Shown here piece by piece: positions 1 through 12,127 of a DNA stretch of 57,406 bases. The stretch comes from Scytalidium lignicola (lineage: Eukaryota; Ascomycota; Leotiomycetes), in NCBI GenBank assembly GCA_002812745.2, contig NCSJ02000278.1, positions 1-57,406 on the forward strand, in the 5' to 3' direction. The position numbers and the translations under genes are program-made. The notes beneath the pieces were generated by a model. It did no database searches. It had not been told where the DNA came from and worked only from the letters and a program-made list of their open reading frames with translations. Position 1 is the stretch's first letter. Every line of letters starts with the position of its first letter.

Positions 1-350
1 TTGGATGTATTCACGCAGCCTGTCTCTGGATCATCTTCTCGAATCGGCAGGCGAAACCGAGAAAGACAATAATACATGCAGATGCTCGTTCAGAAGATTT
101 ACTTCAGATAAAAATAAAAGATGGATGGAAAGTTATTATAAGAATTAAATATAAATTATATAAACTATTAGTTATATTATTTAAATCAACAAGAATATTA
201 AAGACAACCATTATATAAAGGGAATGATGATGGGATTTTGACATTAGAATTAGTTTTATTTCCATATTTTTCACTTGCTAAAACAAAAATAAGCGCTTCA
301 GCCCATTGGTACCATAGCAGGACAACCCAAAAGCTTGTAGATTTTGTGTC

Positions 351-757
351 TCAAATCACCTCCATCTCGATAATTTTCTCCACTGCCCCCTCTACATCCC
401 ATATCCGCCTGACTGTCAACCCACCCACCTCGTCCACCAAGTCTCTCCACTCCCGCTCCCTCCGCTCCTGCGCGGAATGTACCTGCAGCATCAGCATATC
501 TACACTAGTTTCAAACCAACCTGCCTTTTCCTCCGGGATCACAATCTCATTCAACAAGATCTTACTGTACCCGGGCTTTAGGGCAGACTTCAATTGTGAC
601 AGAATTTGAATGCACTGCTTGTTCGGCCAATCGTGCAGACACATCTTGAGGTAGTACACTTTGGCGCCGTGGACGGGCTGGGGCGTGAAGAAGTCGTGGC
701 CTATGGGTTCGATGCCCTGCTGAGCGAGTGCGGCGAAGCTATGAAAATTCTCAAAGG
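351..757 (-). pseudogene. C-terminal fragment of a fungal O-methyltransferase
   Basis: The minus strand encodes about 135 residues matching the C-terminal third of SAM-dependent O-methyltransferases of the COMT type, which methylate phenolic or polyketide hydroxyls in the cytosol. Visible motifs are FFTPQPVHGAKVYYLK, then LHDWPNKQC with the His used as catalytic base in this family, then ALKPG, ILLNEIVIPE and a dimerisation-type segment with the local motif SVDMLMLQ. It ends at a natural-looking stop. The frame is open from about 757 without a usable start, and DNA beyond 757 is AT-rich with N positions, so the N-terminal SAM-binding part is missing. A GTAAGT...CATAG pair near 738-780 could be an old intron, but no exon can be read upstream of it. 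Codon use is normal, so this is a truncated remnant rather than a heavily mutated gene. The family is clear; the substrate is unknown. Confidence 0.8.
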
Positions 758-1077
758 AAAAGAATAATTACATTACTTACAAAAGTTAAAGTNAAAAAAA
801 CNAAAAAATTAAAAAAANTAATATTAAGCTAAAAATAAAGCAAATATAAAGTTAAAAAATAAAATACAAAAAATGTTAACATAATAAGAATAATTATAAT
901 AATACTTAGAACAAAACTTATAACTTAAAAGAAGTTGTCTTTTCAATTTCCTCAGTTTAGAGTACTAATGTTATTGTTTTTTTTTGTGTAGTAGCTTTCT
1001 CTTATATTCTTTTTCTTACTATTTTACTTGTTAAAATATTTGTTGTACATTTAGTATTACTTAGTTGTAATACACTA
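758..1077. other. AT-rich spacer with no gene
   Basis: Very AT-rich sequence with scattered N positions between the methyltransferase fragment and the pogo-type transposon. No coding pattern seen. Confidence 0.6.
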
Positions 1078-1214
1078 ATCGTCGGGCCTCAGGCACGCGC
1101 ATTGCCCGACTTTTAGTCGCATTCGCTCCTAGTCGGTGGAAGCAAAGTGTAGTCGAAAAGCAAAGTGTGGTCGCGTATTTATTTTCTGTGGTAAACCCAC
1201 ACAAATTGAATACT
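1078..1214 (+). repeat. Left terminal inverted repeat of the pogo-type element
   Basis: 137 bp matching the reverse complement of 3326-3462 with only a handful of differences, mostly transitions. It contains two internal copies of an AGCAAAGTGT-like motif (near 1140 and 1160), which may be transposase binding sites by analogy with other long-TIR elements. Confidence 0.92.
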
Positions 1215-1264
1215 GGCTACCATTAACCTTCTATTTTTTAAATATATCCTTCGATTCTGTTACC

Positions 1265-3323
1265 ATGTCAACTCCNAAAAAAAGAACGTATTATTCAGGC
1301 AAAAAACTGGCTGGCTGAGAATCCTACAAAGAGCCAATCAATGGCAGTTAAGCTATTTAGACTTAATAAATCAACACTGAATATGGCAATTCGAAGGGGT
1401 TCTAAACCTAACTTACAACGAGGTGGTCACAACAAAATATTAACTACCAGTCAAGAACAAGCTATACACAGATTTATCAAGTCATATCTTCAGAATAGTC
1501 AGCTTCTTACCAAGGAAATCATATTTAGAATTATTTACTACCTTCGGAAATAACATGAATAGTCTCTACCTTCTCTAGCTTGGTTTTGCAAGTAGTGGAA
1601 AGGTCAACCTTTACTCCACAAAATTAAGACTAAACCTATTACTTAAAAACATGTTATTGCTCAAGATCTGGAAGAGGTTAATGATTAGTTCAATTGTTAC
1701 AAAACAGCCCTGAAAAAGTATGATATCCATAAGCACAATTTGTACAATTTCAACGAATCAGGTTTTTGCATTGACTATCTTAAAGGTGTAGAAGTATTGA
1801 TTTTAATTGAATTGACTAAAGTAAGAATATACCTATTATTATAACTATTATTATATTCAAGGTTAACATTATATTAGCTTTATTCTTTAAGTCCTGAAAA
1901 TTGTCAATCTATAACTATGATTAAGATCATCTATACTAATGGAATTACCCTTATACTACTTATAACTATTGTTCAAGGCAAATATTATATAATATCATAG
2001 TATGAGGACTAATTAAAGCATTTAAAAGTAGTTTATTTATTAAAGAATAAATACATAACCAATGATATTAGTTTACAATTCTTAGAACATTTTATTCAAT
2101 ATACTAATATAAGCTTTGATCAACTATATAAGCTATTATTAATAGACAATCAAACTAATTATATAAATCCTGATTTCACCTTATTAACTTATAAAAATAA
2201 TGTAATGCTATTTACATTTCCTGCTCATTTAACACATTGTATACAACCTCTTGATATAAGAGTATTTCAGTTATATAAGTATTAACATAATAAGGTTATA
2301 CAAAGTGTTACTGAATTACTTGATTTCGAATATACTATGACTTCTTTCTTTCATGATTTACCAGAGATTCATAAGCAAACCTTTAAGAAAGGTACTATTC
2401 AGAATGCTTTCAAAAAGGCTAGCATATAGCCTGTTGACAAAGAGGTAACCTTTACCCTCATGAAGAAATATATCAAAGATAAGCTTAAAACAATAACTAA
2501 AAAACTTGAATTACTTATACTCAAGACTCTTATAATCATTTAACAAGTTTAATATCAACTTGGAGAGCTGAAACCAAAGATCATGGATTTATTAAGCTCT
2601 TTATCTTAATACAAATTTGATTGCTTTACCTATGGTTTTAAGTTAATATTAGATGAAGGTAAGCTTATTAAGCTTGAACAGGATATAGCATATTAATGGA
2701 TATAGGATTTTGTAGCTAAAAAGTTATCCAATAGAAAAAGGCTTTAAAAAGGAAGGGAGTTAACAGATGAACAAGTACTAAGTATGAAACAGGAGAAAGA
2801 GTATAAAGAGGTATAAAAAGTAATTAATAAGGAAGTTAGAATACTCTGTTAAATAACTAATAAAAAGAGAAAAGATCAAAAGGCTATATAAGTAGCATAG
2901 TGTAAAAAGGAAGCACTCAGAAAGAAGGCAATTAAACAGCTTCCTCATGATGTAATAGAGGTTCCTGAATTATATAAGGAGCATATTCCACCACCCTTCA
3001 TCGAACCTGGCAAGGAGCCAATTGATCAAAAACCTTTAATTATACCTCCAACTGATTTAGCAGATATTCCATTCCACAGACCACCTCAAACACTTATTCA
3101 ACAGCTAATTAGAACGAGATTTGCAAAGCCAGAGCTACCAGAGGAACTACAGCAGAAGGAGGAGGTAGTGGAGGAAGGAGGGGTAAGCAATGCCTCAATG
3201 GAGAGTTATATACGCCTAGATTTGGAAGGAGAAATTGAGTACAGTTCGAGCAATTTCAGTGATTCAGGTGATTCATTAAATTCAGAGGAGCTGGATGAGA
3301 GCGGATATGTCAAGTTATGGTAA
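1265..3323 (+). pseudogene. Degraded pogo-family transposase
   Basis: Transposase of the pogo/Fot1 group, which cuts and reinserts its own element in the nucleus. From ATG 1265 the frame is MSTP, then (after a one-base shift beside the N at 1276) KKERIIQAKNWLAENPTK and RLNKSTLN, an N-terminal psq-like helix-turn-helix. A CENP-B-like second helix block follows to about 1550. Further on, NFNESGF near 1750 and LLLIDNQTNYINPDF with HLTHCIQPLDIRVFQLYK near 2130-2280 are the DDE catalytic core; the second Asp lies in LLLIDNQ. The C-terminus is Glu/Ser-rich and ends VKLW before TAA 3321-3323. Many TAG/TAA codons replace expected Gln. The frameshift and the stops make it inactive. Confidence 0.88.
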
Positions 3324-3325
3324 TT

Positions 3326-3462
3326 AGTATTCAATTTATATGGGTTTACCACAGAAAAAAAATACACGACCACACTTTGCTTTTCGACCACACTTTGCTT
3401 CTACCGACTAGGAGCGAATGCGACTAAAAGTCGGGCAATGCGCGTGCCTGAGGCCCGACGAT
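3326..3462 (-). repeat. Right terminal inverted repeat of the pogo-type element
   Basis: Reverse-complement partner of 1078-1214. It starts directly after the transposase stop, so the transposase gene reaches the inverted repeat. Confidence 0.92.
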
Positions 3463-3464
3463 TA

Positions 3465-5238
3465 CTTTTTTAAAGAGGAAAAGTTAGGATATTATTAAAT
3501 TACAAGCTAAGCGATAAATGTATTATAATAAGTATCTCCTCTTATACAAACTAACTTTTACCTTTTATTCTCTTTTTTACTTTTATATATATACATAGTG
3601 TGTTCATGTGACTAGCTGTAGCTGAGCCCTTTTTGGACTAGTATACCAACGTCGCCTAGTTCTTAACATTAAATGTTTTATTAATTAAATGATAAATTTT
3701 TTAATTTGTATGTACAAACTGATTAATGTTAATTTACTTATAATATAAAGTACAATATACAATTATACATAATATATTTGTTATACTATTTTATAGTTGT
3801 TTTGTGAAAAAGAAGTAAGAGTAGAATAAAGTTATAAGAACTTTGCTTACTTTTATTACTTAATCAAAACTAGTTTACAAGAATACATGAATATCATATG
3901 TATACAACGAAATATACTATTAACATATATATTAATCAAATTAAAAGAAAAATTAAAAANGTAAAAAANGATAATAAAACATTTAATAACTACTAAATTA
4001 AAACTTTTAAAAATATAATAATTATAAAAAATAATAATTATTTTATTAAAGTAAAAGTTTAAAATATAAATTAAATTTTAAGTTATTAAATAAAAGTTAA
4101 AAAGTTTAAAAGTTTAAAAGTTANTTTTAACTTTTTAAAAAATGCTTTTTTAATTGTCTTTTTAGATTTTAAACATAATATATTATATTTGATATCTAAT
4201 AATAAAATAAGACAAAAAACAAGTATAAAAATACATTGTATAGTAGATAATTGATTAATTTTATCTTATACATTACTTTTTTATAGTATGCACACTAAAA
4301 AGTAATGTACAGAGCTCTTTTTGCGAAAAAAAACAAGCTGAATATGCATATGACAGTAACATATCGCGTTCAGATCGACAACATTACCCAATCTAGAAAA
4401 GTCCTGATTACGTGCGTGTCAGAGTAATAAATACTAATCAAAATTATGTTACAAAGTCATGTTTTTGTATAAATTTGCCTTTTCTAGGGATTACTGCTAG
4501 GGTAGCATTTGCTAATACACGTAAGTTGAACAGTTCCATACACGATTTGACCAATATAGAAAAACCCAGCGCATAGAATTGATATACACTATTTAACTTA
4601 TGATGACGCGTCGAAGGAGATGTTCTGGAATAGGATCACAACTTCCATGGTAGAGACTCACCCGTACTAATAATATAGTGAAGATTTAAGATTTGAATAT
4701 GGAATAATGTAGTCTCGCCATCATCATCACCTTCATTACTCGATATGGTAGTAGACTTGTAGTTATAGTAGCTAGGAATACATATAACTCTCATTTCTAA
4801 ACTCTTCCGTCTAGCTATTAATCTCGTTTTAATAACTAAATTCAAGACGAGATTTTCTATATATAAGTAGAATAATATATATTTGAAGCAAGGAATAAAG
4901 TAGCAATTGGTAATAAATAACCAATATAATAAAACACCTAATATCATTACCAAGGAGGGATATACATGTATATGCGCGTACTTATGAGAAGTTTAGTTGC
5001 CCAATAATTCGAGTCTTAAGTTATGCAGTACTAAAAATATCACAAAAAGTATAACGTGTCCTGGTACAACGTACCTGCAGTCTCAGGTTATCTTTCACTG
5101 TAGTTAGCTTGTTAATGACGTAGAGTGCCTTAAATGTGATATTATCAATTGTTCTGAAAGTTTTCCTATCTAAATTTAATTACTGATTTATATATTTGTG
5201 AATGGTAAACTAAGCAAACATGGAAGGTTAAAAGTTAA
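3465..5238. other. AT-rich region without recognisable gene
   Basis: Mostly strongly AT-rich sequence with N positions near 3960-4130. A patch around 4300-5050 has somewhat more balanced composition, including a 105-codon minus-strand frame at 4636-4953 (hydrophobic start, then polar). It has no domain I recognise and no conserved motif, so I do not call it a gene. Confidence 0.5.
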
Positions 5239-6850
5239 TTATAGGGCCTCAATATGCGCAAGAAAATCGTCACTATTGATATTAAGAGGCAAGAGTTGGA
5301 GGGTCTGCAGCCTTCTAAGATCTAAGCTTCCTTTTATAAGGACAACTGGATAGCCGCTCTGAGCTAAGTTAATTGTTTTCTTGAGAATTAACTGTTCTAC
5401 TTATCTGCGACTACGCTGCTCACCAACGTTTGCTCTATTAGGCTAGGCTTCCTTCATTTGCGCACAACAACCATCAAAACGATAGTTAATACCAACGCTT
5501 ACTATTTTGTTTCCAAATCTCTTTATTTTTAGTACCACCCTTTTCCATAGAAGCTTGAATGTGTGAACAGTGACCAAGTAACTTGATCCATTCCTTTTCA
5601 GGTTCAAGACCTATTCTATATCGAATTGCTGCCTGCAAATATAACTGACAGACTAAAAACAAGAGGAACTCTTTTGATTCTGGTAAACGGTCTTGAAGAA
5701 GGCGAATAAGTTCGTCGAGGCCATACTTCCATATATCACCAAGCATATTTCTTAACACTCCCAACTTACGCAAGGGTTGGTCTAAAACTGGATATTGGGT
5801 TATTAAAAGGTAGTCATATTGCATTGTAAGAAGGGCAAGAACAGCATAGCACAACTGACGCCATAAATCCCGGCTACCATCCTTACTGCCCTAACAATCT
5901 TCAGCTAGATCAATGCAAGTTTTCATAATACCTGAAATCGATATAGCCATACTTAATTCATGTTCACAGAGAAACTTCAAAGGTACAAGTTCAGATCTAA
6001 GCTACGGTATAATATAACCAACTTTACATTATAGCTTAGGTAGATTTAATTGGTTAGACTGATGATGCCTATAATAGATCTAGTCGAAAGTCAAATCCTT
6101 ATCCAATCTCATGTGGAGGAGGAGTTGGTCAGTGTAAGCTCTGAGGGAAGAGCAATCTAGCTCTTTATTAAGAATATGACAGAAGTAGATGTTTAATTCA
6201 TCAAGTAGATCTTAACAAAGTTCCTTGACTAACTTATGTTTCAGATCCATACTGCTACTATTAACAAGAAGGCAGATCATTAGTTTTAAAAGCAATTCCA
6301 AGTCATCTTGAGTAGATTTTCCTAATGAGGTTAAAATTAAGCAATAGTAAGATACACTACACATACCAACTTTCAAAGCTTTTTTTTTTACTTAAAGCAT
6401 TATGAAATTCTATAATGTTAACTTTATTTTCAAACTTGCCATAACCAACAACCAGACTTTTAAGTGTAATTTCACCGAGGATTAAATCTCGTTGGTGTAT
6501 CTCTTGGATAGTAACAAGGAGCTGGTTCATAAGAAGCAAAATAGTCTTCAAGGTGAATATACCATAACAATATTCTAGTAACTACTCTAAGCTTTTCCTA
6601 TGTAATTCTATAACCATGTATTTGTATTTCTCTATCGCTCTAAACGCATATATCAATAAAATGCTAATGCAACTTACTGGTTTAGTGTAGATATCATATT
6701 CATGGTAAAGACAAAGCTCAGAATAACTATAATACTCTAATTTAATAACATATTCTTCCTTAATAATCGAATTTGTTCCTTAGAAAGTAGATTTACTAAG
6801 TTGGTTATTAATATTATATATACTTATTCTCCTTAGGACAATAAAAACAT
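5239..6850 (-). pseudogene. RIP-degraded casein-kinase-1-like pseudokinase
   Basis: The minus strand reads through stops as a CK1-type kinase fold. From about 6850 downward: SKSTF (glycine-loop position), then EEYVIKLE (the VAIK-type lysine block), ELCLYHEYDIY (helix C with its Glu), KYMVIELHRKSLEQLL with the fourth codon from the end now TAG (hinge and the CK1 LLG.SLE motif), IFTLKTILLLMNQLL and IHQRDLILGEITLKSLVVG. In active CK1 the last block reads HRDIKPDN, so the catalytic Asp and Lys are absent, and IIEFH replaces DFG. The rest (5239-6350) is a helical C-terminal region ending INSDDFLAHIEAL that I do not recognise. Stops are TAG, TAA and TGA at probable Gln/Arg/Trp sites. A short possible intron (38 bp, GTAAGT...TTTAG) lies near 6640-6680. 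The CK1-like fold is fairly secure; the role of the tail is unknown. Confidence 0.75.
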
Positions 6851-7087
6851 CCAACATAATGCTTTAAGTTAACTTAAGCAAAGGTTATAAAAGGAACTTT
6901 TAAGATAAAAGTAAATTCAAAGTATAATTTACTTAGTTTAAAGATAATAATATTTAAAGGAAAGTTACAAATTACATTATTCATCTACTCTAGTATAAAT
7001 AATAGTTTTGGTAAACAGATAATGATATATCACACTTGAAATAATTAAATAAAATAAATTATATAAAAATTAATATTTAATATAAGA
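6851..7087. other. AT-rich spacer
   Basis: AT-rich sequence between the pseudokinase relic and the copia LTR; nothing recognised. Confidence 0.5.
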
Positions 7088-7346
7088 TGTTGACTGGAAA
7101 CGCAGGAATACAGAACTATTATTGTATTGATTGCTTAAGGAGTCTACAATTATAGCAGATTTTATATATACAGAGAGTTACAGCTGTAAAACCATTATGG
7201 TCAATAGTTACAGTCGTACAAGCACCTTACAAGTGCTTATAGTTGCTTACAGTAGTAGCTTACTGTAAACCCTATCTGTAAGCCCTAGCATAGGCAACTA
7301 TAAGAACACTGTGAAGTAGTATCTGTAAACTCTAAATATTACAACA
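7088..7346 (-). repeat. 3' LTR of the copia-type element
   Basis: 259 bp, TGTTGACTGG...ATTACAACA. It aligns along its length with 11869-12127 and, in reverse complement, with 16970-17228. It is the least AT-shifted of the three, retaining more C and G at shared positions. Confidence 0.88.
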
Positions 7347-10300
7347 TACCCTTATGTCATGAACATATAAAGGCTGTATAAAGTGGATCTAAGTTTCCTA
7401 TGGTGAAAACACTAAAATTAATAGCCTTGTAAGGACTTAATTCATGGTATTCAGCTTGACAGACTGTAAATTCAACAATTTAAGGAAATCAATGTGTTTC
7501 TGAGTTGTAAGTAGCTTTGTAAGGTTGTTAATAGTTATAATTAAGATAAGTATGTAGTTTAGCTTAATTTCACTAAATTAAACCTTCTTGTAAATGTAAT
7601 GATAATGTATATTAATATGCTTAGTATAATTTGATTGTTCTAATNGTTTTAGTAAGTATTNAAAGAGTTTTGATTATTATTATTTAAGGTTGTAATAATC
7701 TTAATGTTAATTGTAATTATTTAGAATTCAATAAGGAGCCTTAATAGCCAAATAGCTTCTTAAGAAGCTTTTGATAAAGTATAATATTCAGCTTTTGTAA
7801 TTAATAAAGTGATATAAGAAAAGTGTTAACAATGTTAAGAAATAAGTCCTTTAACAAGAAAAAATATATATCTTATAATAAAACAATAAGTTTTAATATA
7901 CTTATCATAATCAACATTATTATAATTATAATAGTTAAGATCTTTACTAAGTATAATATTATAATTGTATATGTGAATAAGATACTAATAAACATGTTTG
8001 ACTACTTTTAAGTGTTAAACAAAAGGATTTTGCAGAAATTATAATAGTCTAGAAGTTGTAAAAACAAGATTAAGTCTTGTTTACATTATAAGATATATTA
8101 ATGAATTAACTTCTTTTATATACAACTGAATATTAGTTATAAAAGTAATATCTTTGTTTTTGACTAGGATTGTAGATGCTTTAGCTTTTATAAGAGATTG
8201 AGTTAATTTTATATTGTTATAACTAAAGTGTTTAAGAATCTTATTAATATATATATCTTGAATTATAAAAATAGTCTTGTTTTAGCGATTATAAATAATA
8301 TATATATTTAAAAANGTATATGGTTAGTCTTATATTAACTATTTTAAAGAGATTATATAATTTCTCCTTCAAAGTTGTAAATTAAGAGTTTTTTTAAGCT
8401 TATAATCAGAAAGTTATCAATATAAATATAAATATAAATTCTTGAATTAAGATTATAGAATATACTTAGATTAAGATTAATAAAGAGTATTTAATCTCTT
8501 TTAGCTTTATAATAAGCTTTTACTGTTAATAGTATAACACTTGTTTCAAGTTGTAAAATAATGGTTTTTAAACTTATATATTTGATGTTTATACCATTGG
8601 TTTTAATACTTAATTTTAAAAGGTCTTTAATTATAATATTTTCAAGAAGTTTAATATAAATTTCAATATTTATATTATTATTTAAGAATATTATAACTAT
8701 GTTTATTTGGTTAACTTCTTAGTTAAAGTAAGTAGTTAAAGCTAATAAGGCCTTTTAAGTAGTAGACTTAGTTATACTTGCTTAAGTTTGGTTATAGTTA
8801 ATACTATGATGTTGTTCATAGCCTTTAATTACAAATCTAGCCTTAAAATACTTGATTTTATGGTTAAAGTTACGTTTAACCTTGAATACTCACTTATTAC
8901 AAAGAGTATATTTCTCTTCTAGGAGAGTTGATAACTTAAAAGTATTATACTTTATTAAGGAGGTTAACTTAACCTTTATAACATTATCTTACCTTTTATA
9001 ATGTATTGAATTATAAGCTTCTTTGATTGTATTTAACTTTAATGGATTTGTAGATACAGTTAAAGTATAACTTGTATTTAAAGCTTACCTTGTAAAAAGA
9101 TAGTATCTGTAAGCTATTATAATACTTGTAAGCTAGCTTATAATTTTGTTATCTGTAATAAATGCCCTTGAAGAGTATTCTATAAGTGTATCTGGTAATT
9201 AAGATAATGTAATAATTCTTACTTTAGTTGACTATAAACTTAAGAGGTTGATATTTAGTATAATTATGTTAAGTTTTTTNATTTTTAGAACCTTTAAGCT
9301 TATTGTAGCCTTTAGAAGTTTAAATAACAAATACTTCTTGAATTATATTTGAAGTATTATTATTATCTTCTATCTCCTCTATTACAAACAATTTAAGGAC
9401 TTCTTCAAACGTTGTATTAAGATTTAATATTATAGAAGTCTTCATATTGACAAGATTTAGTATTATANAAGTCTTAGTATTAATAATTATAATATCTTCA
9501 AGTATTAATTCAACATCTAAGGCTTTAAGAAGACTTNTAAGNATNTNNNAGTCTTTGAGTTTAGTGTTTCCTTTTATAAAGGTAATATATAACAATTGTA
9601 CAAGCTTATAAGAGTATATTAACACTTAACAATAATATATTAAATTACTTTCAAANCNNAGAAGNATTCCTTCTTCAACTNTAAGAGTTATCTTTTGTGA
9701 TTTNANATNTTGATTAACATTAATATNAACTANTACTTTANAANTNATTACTTATAAGTTNAATATATNCAGAATACAATTGCTTTCAAGGTTAACTTGT
9801 TTTATAAACTTANTNTATANAGTATTATTCTTTAATATTAGTNTTGTTAATTGATTTNTGANTATTANAGTTNTTTTATAATANTCTGGNTANAAATANT
9901 NTAATATATTGTNNATAATTATCATAGTATGTATTNGTGTGAATACAATNTNTTTAGTANNTTCAAAGTNTNCTNCTTNATATAAAGTATGNAAAGTAAT
10001 AATAATAACTTTTATACTATTCTTTTAAATGTATTTATCAAGCTTTTTACTATTAAACTNATTCTCTTTATCAATATGAAAGTGTTTAGGAATAGTTATA
10101 TATTAATTCTTCATCAAGGTAATATAGTAGATAATAACATTATAAACTCTTTTCTTCTTCTTGTAAGTATAATCTTATGTAGCATTTGTAACATCATCTA
10201 CAATTATAATAGTATAATTATGCTTATTGTAGTTTAAAGGAGTGATTGTAGAAATATTAATATTAAGTACTTTTATAACCTTTGTAATTTATATTTTAAA

Positions 10301-11868
10301 CTTCTTAAAGATGTCCTTTTAAGAGTAATTGTATTNACAAGCTTTANANAAAAAGGTTTCTTCNTTCTNTATTNCTTTTATAAGGCCTTTATNNATTNTA
10401 NTANTANCTTTTATANTATTCTTNATNACTTTAATATTAATATNGTTAANGNGTTNNTGAATAAGATNTAAACTANNTATANATTACTTAGNTANAAGTN
10501 TTATAAGGAGAGCTTTTANGNTATTANCTAATTTCAAATATATACTNTTTNTAAANATNTTCANAANANTGAATTNAATTNTATTCTTATTGTAAATGCC
10601 TTTTNTANTTATATAANCTTCTTTNCCTTNATTTAAAAGCTTTACTCCTTTAANAANATTNANTANAAAANGTAAGAATATNATAAANNTTAAAGAGTTN
10701 TAAAGTGAATGTTAAACTATTATTTAACTTTGTTTTGAGTATAATTATACTTAAGNTANTAATTTNAGTAAATNNATTTCTTNTTTTTANAAGTNNTANA
10801 TTATNATACTCTTNNTAAGAATCTANNTTAAACTATAATATNTAGTTTGTTATATAGTCTATANTGCTTATGTTTANAANCTANTNGTTATAGTTGAATA
10901 TAAAGAAGCTTTTANGATTTATAATTATAAGGAAACTAGATTTGTTCAAGTTAANTNTATTTAANTTANAATNAAAGTNTNAACNTGATTTTGAGGATTT
11001 AAANTCTTTATCCTTCTTTTTNACTATACTTTTTAACAAATTCTTTATGCTTNTTAANGTATTTTTCNTAACAATTAACTTCTTTGTAGTTTAGNTTTTT
11101 NATAATAAGAGTACTTTTCTTTTGGTTTTTTATTAGACTTATTAACTTGTTTTCAACTGTAAAGTATTATACTTACGTTGTTAGATTTTAATGCTTTGTC
11201 TGAAATATCTTTTATAAGAGTTTTAAAGGAAGAAGGTGTTTTAAAGTGTGTTATTAATTGTTATTAGTTAACTTATACAGTGAAAGAGTTTTTTNAATCC
11301 TCTTACAAAGAAGAGCTTGTAAAATATGTTTGGTAATATGACTTTTACATTAATCAAATTGTTCTTTAAAGCCTTGAATATAATAATATAACTTTTAACT
11401 AAGTTAGAATGCTTGTATTTAATGTTGATTAGCTTAAGGATATATTTTTCCTTAAGATTATAGTTTAAACCTTGATATTAAGCTTTTAAGGTTTCTTAAG
11501 CCTCCTTAGATGTAAAGTACTTTAAGATAAGGGTGTTAACTTCCTTGTTGATATTCAATGATATATAGAGTTTGGCTATAGAATTTACTTTTTCTTAAGT
11601 CTTAAATTCTGAGGTTTATTTATTATCTTTTATTTTAGAGTATTTGATATTATTATTTGTATAGCCAAGATAACTCTTTGATTTGAGAATATTAATGACT
11701 ATAATGTTTTATAATCTATAATTCTCAAGACTTTTCAATTAATATTCCTTTAATAATAGAAAACTTGATTCTTCTCTTATTTTAAAAGATTATAATGGTT
11801 ATTAAATAAAGGTAAAAGATAAAGTCAATTAAATAGTAATTCTGATTAGTTGACTAGAGTATATAACT

Positions 11869-12127
11869 TGTTGACTAAAAATGTAAGAATACAGAATTAT
11901 TATTATATTAATTGTTTAAGGAGTTTACAATTATAATAGATTTTATATATATAAAGAGTTATAGTTGTAAAACCGTTATAGTCAACAGTTATAATTGTAT
12001 AAGCACTTGTAAAGTGCTTATAGTTGTTTATAGTAGTAACTTATTATAAACCTTATCTATAAGCCTTAGCATAAGCAATTATAAGAATATTATAAAGTAA
12101 TATCTGTAAACTTTAAATATTATAACA
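11869..12127 (-). repeat. 5' LTR of the copia-type element
   Basis: 259 bp, starting TGTTGACTAAAAATG and ending ATTATAACA. Same length as the partner at 7088-7346, from which it differs mainly by C/T and G/A changes. Confidence 0.88.

Larger units (their letters stand above)
1078..3462 (+). mobile_element. Complete pogo/Fot1-type DNA transposon, mutated
   Basis: A 2385-bp element flanked by TA dinucleotides at 1076-1077 and 3463-3464, the expected target duplication of the Tc1/mariner superfamily. Both ends start ATCGTCGGGCCTCAGG and carry matching inverted repeats of 137 bp. The interior encodes a plus-strand transposase with helix-turn-helix and DDE regions, interrupted by many stops. The termini are still GC-rich while the interior is AT-rich. 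The differences I could see between the two inverted repeats are mostly G/A or C/T changes, fitting C-to-T decay. The element is almost certainly non-autonomous now. Confidence 0.92.
7088..12127 (-). mobile_element. Degraded copia-type LTR retrotransposon, minus strand
   Basis: Two 259-bp LTRs in the same orientation (7088-7346 and 11869-12127) bound a roughly 5-kb element. On the minus strand, near 7600-7800, the RNase H signature KAEYYTLSKAS then EAIWLLRLL is readable through stops, and HINIHYHYI follows. Higher coordinates hold reverse transcriptase (VNQINIVIIFLNNNINIEIY, IYIYIYIDNFLII near 8350-8700). So the coding strand is minus, the 5' LTR is at 11869-12127 and RT precedes RNase H, the copia order. 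The integrase/gag portion falls in a stretch with dense N positions (about 9535-11110). The element is heavily mutated. I found no clean 5-bp target duplication. Confidence 0.82.

Noticed and set aside
4636..4953. 105-codon minus-strand gene
   Set aside because: No domain, no splice support, low-complexity AT-rich context and a start chosen only by an open frame.
7823..8011. Hydrophobic small protein on the plus strand (and its counterpart at 16307-16492)
   Set aside because: Both are antisense to the copia RT/RNase H region; the hydrophobic codons come from AT-rich reverse-complement sequence.
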